The notes under the pieces were generated by a model. That model was not told the origin of the DNA. It was given only the letters and a program-made list of their open reading frames with translations, and searched no databases. 64,000 nt of DNA from contig JAGRGH010000047.1 in NCBI GenBank assembly GCA_020445605.1, forward strand, positions 1 through 64,000. Reading direction: 5' to 3'. Positions 61,494 to 64,000 of the stretch are shown here, one piece after another. Position 1 is the stretch's first letter, and the number at the start of each line of letters is the position of its first letter. Source of the stretch: Chromatiales bacterium (GTDB lineage: Bacteria; Pseudomonadota; Gammaproteobacteria; JAGRGH01). The translations under genes and the position numbers were made by a program.

Positions 61494-62386
61494 CGCTCCT
61501 GCTACTGGTCGCGGCGGCCCGTGCCACCGCGATCGATGTTGAGGACTACTCGGGGCACACGCTGCACCTCGACCAGCCGGCGCGCCGCGTCATCGCGCTC
61601 ACGCCACAGGCGACCGAACTGAGCTTTGCGGCCGGCGCCGGCCGGAGCCTCGTGGGCGTGAGCCGCTTTTCGGGCTTTCCGCCCGCGGCCCGCGAGCTGC
61701 CGGTGATCGGCGATGCCACCCTGCTGGAACGTGAGCGCGTGCTTGCGCTGGCGCCGGACCTCGCGATCGCCTGGGCCAGCGGCAGCGACCGCCGCGCGCT
61801 GGACTGGCTGGCGTCACGCGAGATCCCAGTCTTGCGGATCGAAACGCGCCGCCTGGACGACATCCCGGCCACGCTGCGCGCGATCGGCGCCCTCACCGGC
61901 CACGCGGCGACTGCCGCGCGCAACGCCGCCGGGCTGAAGCAACGGATCGGGCGACTGCGCGCCCAGAGCCGCACGCGCCGGCCGGTGCGGGTGTTTTACC
62001 AGGTCTGGCACCGGCCGCTGATGACGGTCAGCGACGCCCACATCATCGCTGACGGTGTCGCAGCCTGCGGTGGGCGCAACGTGTTCGCCGACGCCCCGGG
62101 CCTGACGCCGAGCGTGTCGTTCGAGGCCGTGCTCGCCGCACGCCCCGAAGTGATCGTCATTGCCGCGCCGGGCGGCGCGACCGAGCTGGCCATGGCGCCG
62201 TGGTCGCGCTGGTTCGCCGCCAGCGGCACGCAGCTGCCCGTGGTGTTCGTCGACCCGGACACCATGCACCGCGGCAGCGGCCGGATGCTCGACGCGGTCG
62301 AGCAGCTATGCGGGGCGCTGGGCCCGTTGGCTCAGTCGGCGGACCAGGCTGCGGCGAGCCGGTCGGGGAACCCCGCGGCACCGTAG
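61469..62386 (+). CDS. BtuF-like cobalamin-binding periplasmic protein
   Basis: 305 residues with a TTG start at 61469 (a second TTG at 61478 is possible), inside the end of the phosphatase gene. Signal peptide LRTGLTLLLLVAAARATA, then a class III substrate-binding fold: RRVIALTPQATELSFAAGAG, RERVLALAPDLAIAWASGSD, VFYQVWHRPLMTVSDAHII. Members bind vitamin B12 or iron chelates for BtuCD-type importers; no permease or ATPase gene is adjacent. Its last 55 bp overlap bioD on the other strand. Confidence 0.8.
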   Translation: MLQLRTGLTLLLLVAAARATAIDVEDYSGHTLHLDQPARRVIALTPQATELSFAAGAGRSLVGVSRFSGFPPAARELPVIGDATLLERERVLALAPDLAIAWASGSDRRALDWLASREIPVLRIETRRLDDIPATLRAIGALTGHAATAARNAAGLKQRIGRLRAQSRTRRPVRVFYQVWHRPLMTVSDAHIIADGVAACGGRNVFADAPGLTPSVSFEAVLAARPEVIVIAAPGGATELAMAPWSRWFAASGTQLPVVFVDPDTMHRGSGRMLDAVEQLCGALGPLAQSADQAAASRSGNPAAP

Positions 62387-63030
62387 GGCACGCGGGCCAG
62401 ACGCGGGGCCGGCAGCATCCGGTCCAGCGTCGCGAGATTGCCCTCGAGCGCGGGCAGCGCCGGCTCGACCTCGTTGGCGACCCAGCCGATGAGGTCGGCG
62501 CCCTCGGCGACGACGGCCCGCGCGGTCAGTCGCGCGTGGCTGATGCAGCCCAGCCTGAGCCCGACGACCAGCACGACCGGCAGCCCGATCCGCAGCGCGA
62601 GCGCGCCGAGATCGCCGTCCTCGCCCAGTGGCACCGCCCAGCCGCCGGCGCCCTCGACGATCACGACGTCGGCACGGGCCCGCAGCGCCGCCAATGCGGC
62701 CAGCACATTCCCGAACCGGATCGACACGCCCAGCGCCTGCGCCGCGAGATGCGGTGCGATCGGCGGCGCGAAGCAGTACGGATTCACCGCGGCCGGGTCC
62801 GCATCGACATTGGCCACCGCGCGCAGACGCTCGGCGTCGTCGTTGCGAAGCTCGCCGTTCCGATCGGGCTCGGCGCCGCTGGCGACCGGCTTGAGTACCG
62901 CCACGCGCAGCCCGGCGCCGACCAGGGCCGCCACCAGCCCGACGCTGACCTCGGTCTTGCCACAGCCGGTGTCGGTGCCGGTCACGAAGGCGCCGCCGGC
63001 CGCGGCGATCCGCGCGAGCGCCGCGTTCAC
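62332..63030 (-). CDS. bioD: Dethiobiotin synthetase
   Basis: 232 residues. ATP-dependent closure of the ureido ring from 7,8-diaminopelargonate. P-loop FVTGTDTGCGKTEVS (residues 15-29), Lys in VLKPVASGAE and VIVEGAGGWAVPL. Its start overlaps the bioC stop by 4 bp. The C-terminal 18 codons overlap the convergent BtuF-like gene. Confidence 0.95.
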   Translation of the reverse strand: MNAALARIAAAGGAFVTGTDTGCGKTEVSVGLVAALVGAGLRVAVLKPVASGAEPDRNGELRNDDAERLRAVANVDADPAAVNPYCFAPPIAPHLAAQALGVSIRFGNVLAALAALRARADVVIVEGAGGWAVPLGEDGDLGALALRIGLPVVLVVGLRLGCISHARLTARAVVAEGADLIGWVANEVEPALPALEGNLATLDRMLPAPRLARVPYGAAGFPDRLAAAWSAD

Positions 63031-63872
63031 CGTCGCGGGGGCGCGACGTGCAGCGCGGACATCGGCCGGGGCGCGGCACCCCAGGCGTGTCCATAGACGA
63101 TGTCCCAGGTTGCCGGCAGACGGCCGTCGGCATCGCGTTCACGCTCGTAGCGCTCGCGCATGCGTGCGAACGCGCGCGGCGAACTCAGGCCCCGGGCCCG
63201 ATCGCTGTCGGCGTTGTGCGCGCCGAGGTCCTTGAGATCGCGCAGCAGGTCGCCGACCGCGGCATAGGTCAGGGTGATCCGTTCGCAGTCCATGACCGGC
63301 TCGGCGAGACCGGCGGCCAGCAGCGCATCGCCGACATCGTGCAGATCGGCAAACGGATGCACGTGCACACCGTGATCCGCGGCCGCGAAGGCCACGCGCA
63401 GTTCGGCGAGGGTGTCCGACCCGAGCGTGGAGAACAGCAGCAGCCCGCCCGGTGCCAGCACACGCGCTATCTCGCGGTACTGCGCGTCGGCGTCCGGCGC
63501 CCATTGCAGGGCGAGGTTCGAGAACACGAAATCGAAGCTCGCATCCGCGAACGGCAGCCGCCGGCAGTCCGCGCAGACGAACGCCCGCCGCCGCTTCAGT
63601 CGCGCACCCCAAGGCACCCGCGACCGTGCCCGCGCGAGCATCGCCGGGGCAAAGTCGAGTTCGGTGATCCGCGCGCCGGGCAGCGCCGCGGCCAGGGCCT
63701 CGGTCGTTTCGCCCGTGCCGCTGCCCAGATCGAGCACACGCGCCGGCCGCGCGCGCATCAGCGCAAGCCGCTCGATCAGCCGGCGGCCGACCTCGCGCTG
63801 CACCACGGCGGCTGCGTCGTAGCTGGTCGCCGCGTGATCGAACGCACGGCGCGCGGCCTTCGGGTCGATCAT
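63027..63872 (-). CDS. bioC: Malonyl-ACP O-methyltransferase
   Basis: 281 residues. Methylates malonyl-ACP to start pimeloyl synthesis. SAM motif I VLDLGSGTGETTEAL, then DFVFSNLALQWAPD and VLAPGGLLLFSTLGSDTL, the BioC signatures; the N-terminus has FDHAATSYDAAAVVQREVG. Overlaps bioH by 4 bp. Confidence 0.94.
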   Translation of the reverse strand: MIDPKAARRAFDHAATSYDAAAVVQREVGRRLIERLALMRARPARVLDLGSGTGETTEALAAALPGARITELDFAPAMLARARSRVPWGARLKRRRAFVCADCRRLPFADASFDFVFSNLALQWAPDADAQYREIARVLAPGGLLLFSTLGSDTLAELRVAFAAADHGVHVHPFADLHDVGDALLAAGLAEPVMDCERITLTYAAVGDLLRDLKDLGAHNADSDRARGLSSPRAFARMRERYERERDADGRLPATWDIVYGHAWGAAPRPMSALHVAPPRR

Positions 63873-64000
63873 CCGGGCAGCCGGCCGTTGGCGGCGAAAT
63901 CCGCGACCAGGCGCGCGCAGACCTCCGCGGCATCGAGAAACGGCGTGTGTGCGGCGTCTTCCAGCACGTGCGTGGTCGCGTGTTCGGCGAGTGCGGCCAC
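63869..64000 (-). CDS. bioH: Pimeloyl-ACP methyl ester carboxylesterase, C-terminal part (partial)
   Basis: The last 43 codons of an alpha/beta hydrolase run off the right edge. The segment LEDAAHTPFLDAAEVCARL has the catalytic His and matches the BioH C-terminus. BioH removes the methyl ester after pimeloyl-ACP is made. The stop overlaps the bioC start (ATGA), giving the order bioH-bioC-bioD. Confidence 0.88.
   Translation of the reverse strand: MAALAEHATTHVLEDAAHTPFLDAAEVCARLVADFAANGRLPG

Overview
The window is a high-GC, densely coded bacterial chromosome segment. Its gene content points to a free-living aerobic gammaproteobacterium: the conserved run rsmG-parA-parB / atpIBEFHAGDC / glmU-glmS, RlmJ, RimO, RlmI, AmpD, a DUF1820 protein, a DUF1631 protein, PhoBR with Pst, and a GspC/D/J-M secretion set. 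I cannot name the genus; something near the Chromatiales/Ectothiorhodospiraceae or a related high-GC lineage is an inference. The first 20 kb probably lies near the replication origin, because parAB-atp-glmUS is normally origin-proximal.

Layout. 1-268: an AT-richer stretch just beyond the 3' end of glmS that looks like one end of a Tn7-type transposon (direct repeats at about 20-bp spacing, a terminus that reads TGTCGG inward, and a 5-bp site about 25 bp past the glmS stop). The body of that element lies off the left edge. 269-11077 (minus): ATP synthase operon, a SlyD-type FKBP isomerase, glmU and glmS, with a good sigma70-type promoter upstream of atpI. 11322-12392: a secreted IPTL-CTERM protein with its own promoter and terminator, wedged between parB and atpI. 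12494-14753: rsmG-parA-parB. 14832-18164 (plus): chrA, rlmJ and a PEP-CTERM beta-propeller protein. 18265-25272 (minus): Tat-exported superoxide-reductase-like protein, NmrA-like oxidoreductase, HAD phosphatase, glutaredoxin, rimO, SirB2-like protein, lgt-thyA, rlmI. 25371-28475 (plus): yyaL-type protein and a Fic protein.

28503-36083 (minus): an LpxL-type acyltransferase, then a glycine-cleavage operon (gcvT-gcvH-gcvPA-tpx-gcvPB-pfkB) headed by a tandem glycine riboswitch with an intrinsic terminator. 36165-37343 (plus): a periplasmic DUF4124/CGHC redox protein and an unrecognised membrane protein preceded by two phased dyad repeats. 37409-45543 (minus): pstS-pstC-pstA-pstB-phoU-(62-codon gene)-[269-bp MITE-like element]-GAPDH-arsJ, so arsenate detoxification genes sit directly behind the phosphate uptake operon. 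45755-48526 (plus): a second phoU with phoB and phoR, divergent from pstS across a region carrying Pho-box-like repeats.

48555-55115 (minus): a type II secretion block gspJ-K-L-M-C/N-D that lacks E, F, G, H and I here. 55206-60180: DUF1820 protein, nadC, an AGCS symporter and a DUF1631 protein. 60307-62386 (plus): ampD, a phosphoglycerate-mutase-like phosphatase and a BtuF-like binding protein. 62332-64000 (minus): bioD, bioC and the 3' end of bioH. I saw no rRNA, tRNA or CRISPR array. Apart from the glycine-riboswitch leader at 35753-36164, no stretch over 300 bases lacks a gene.
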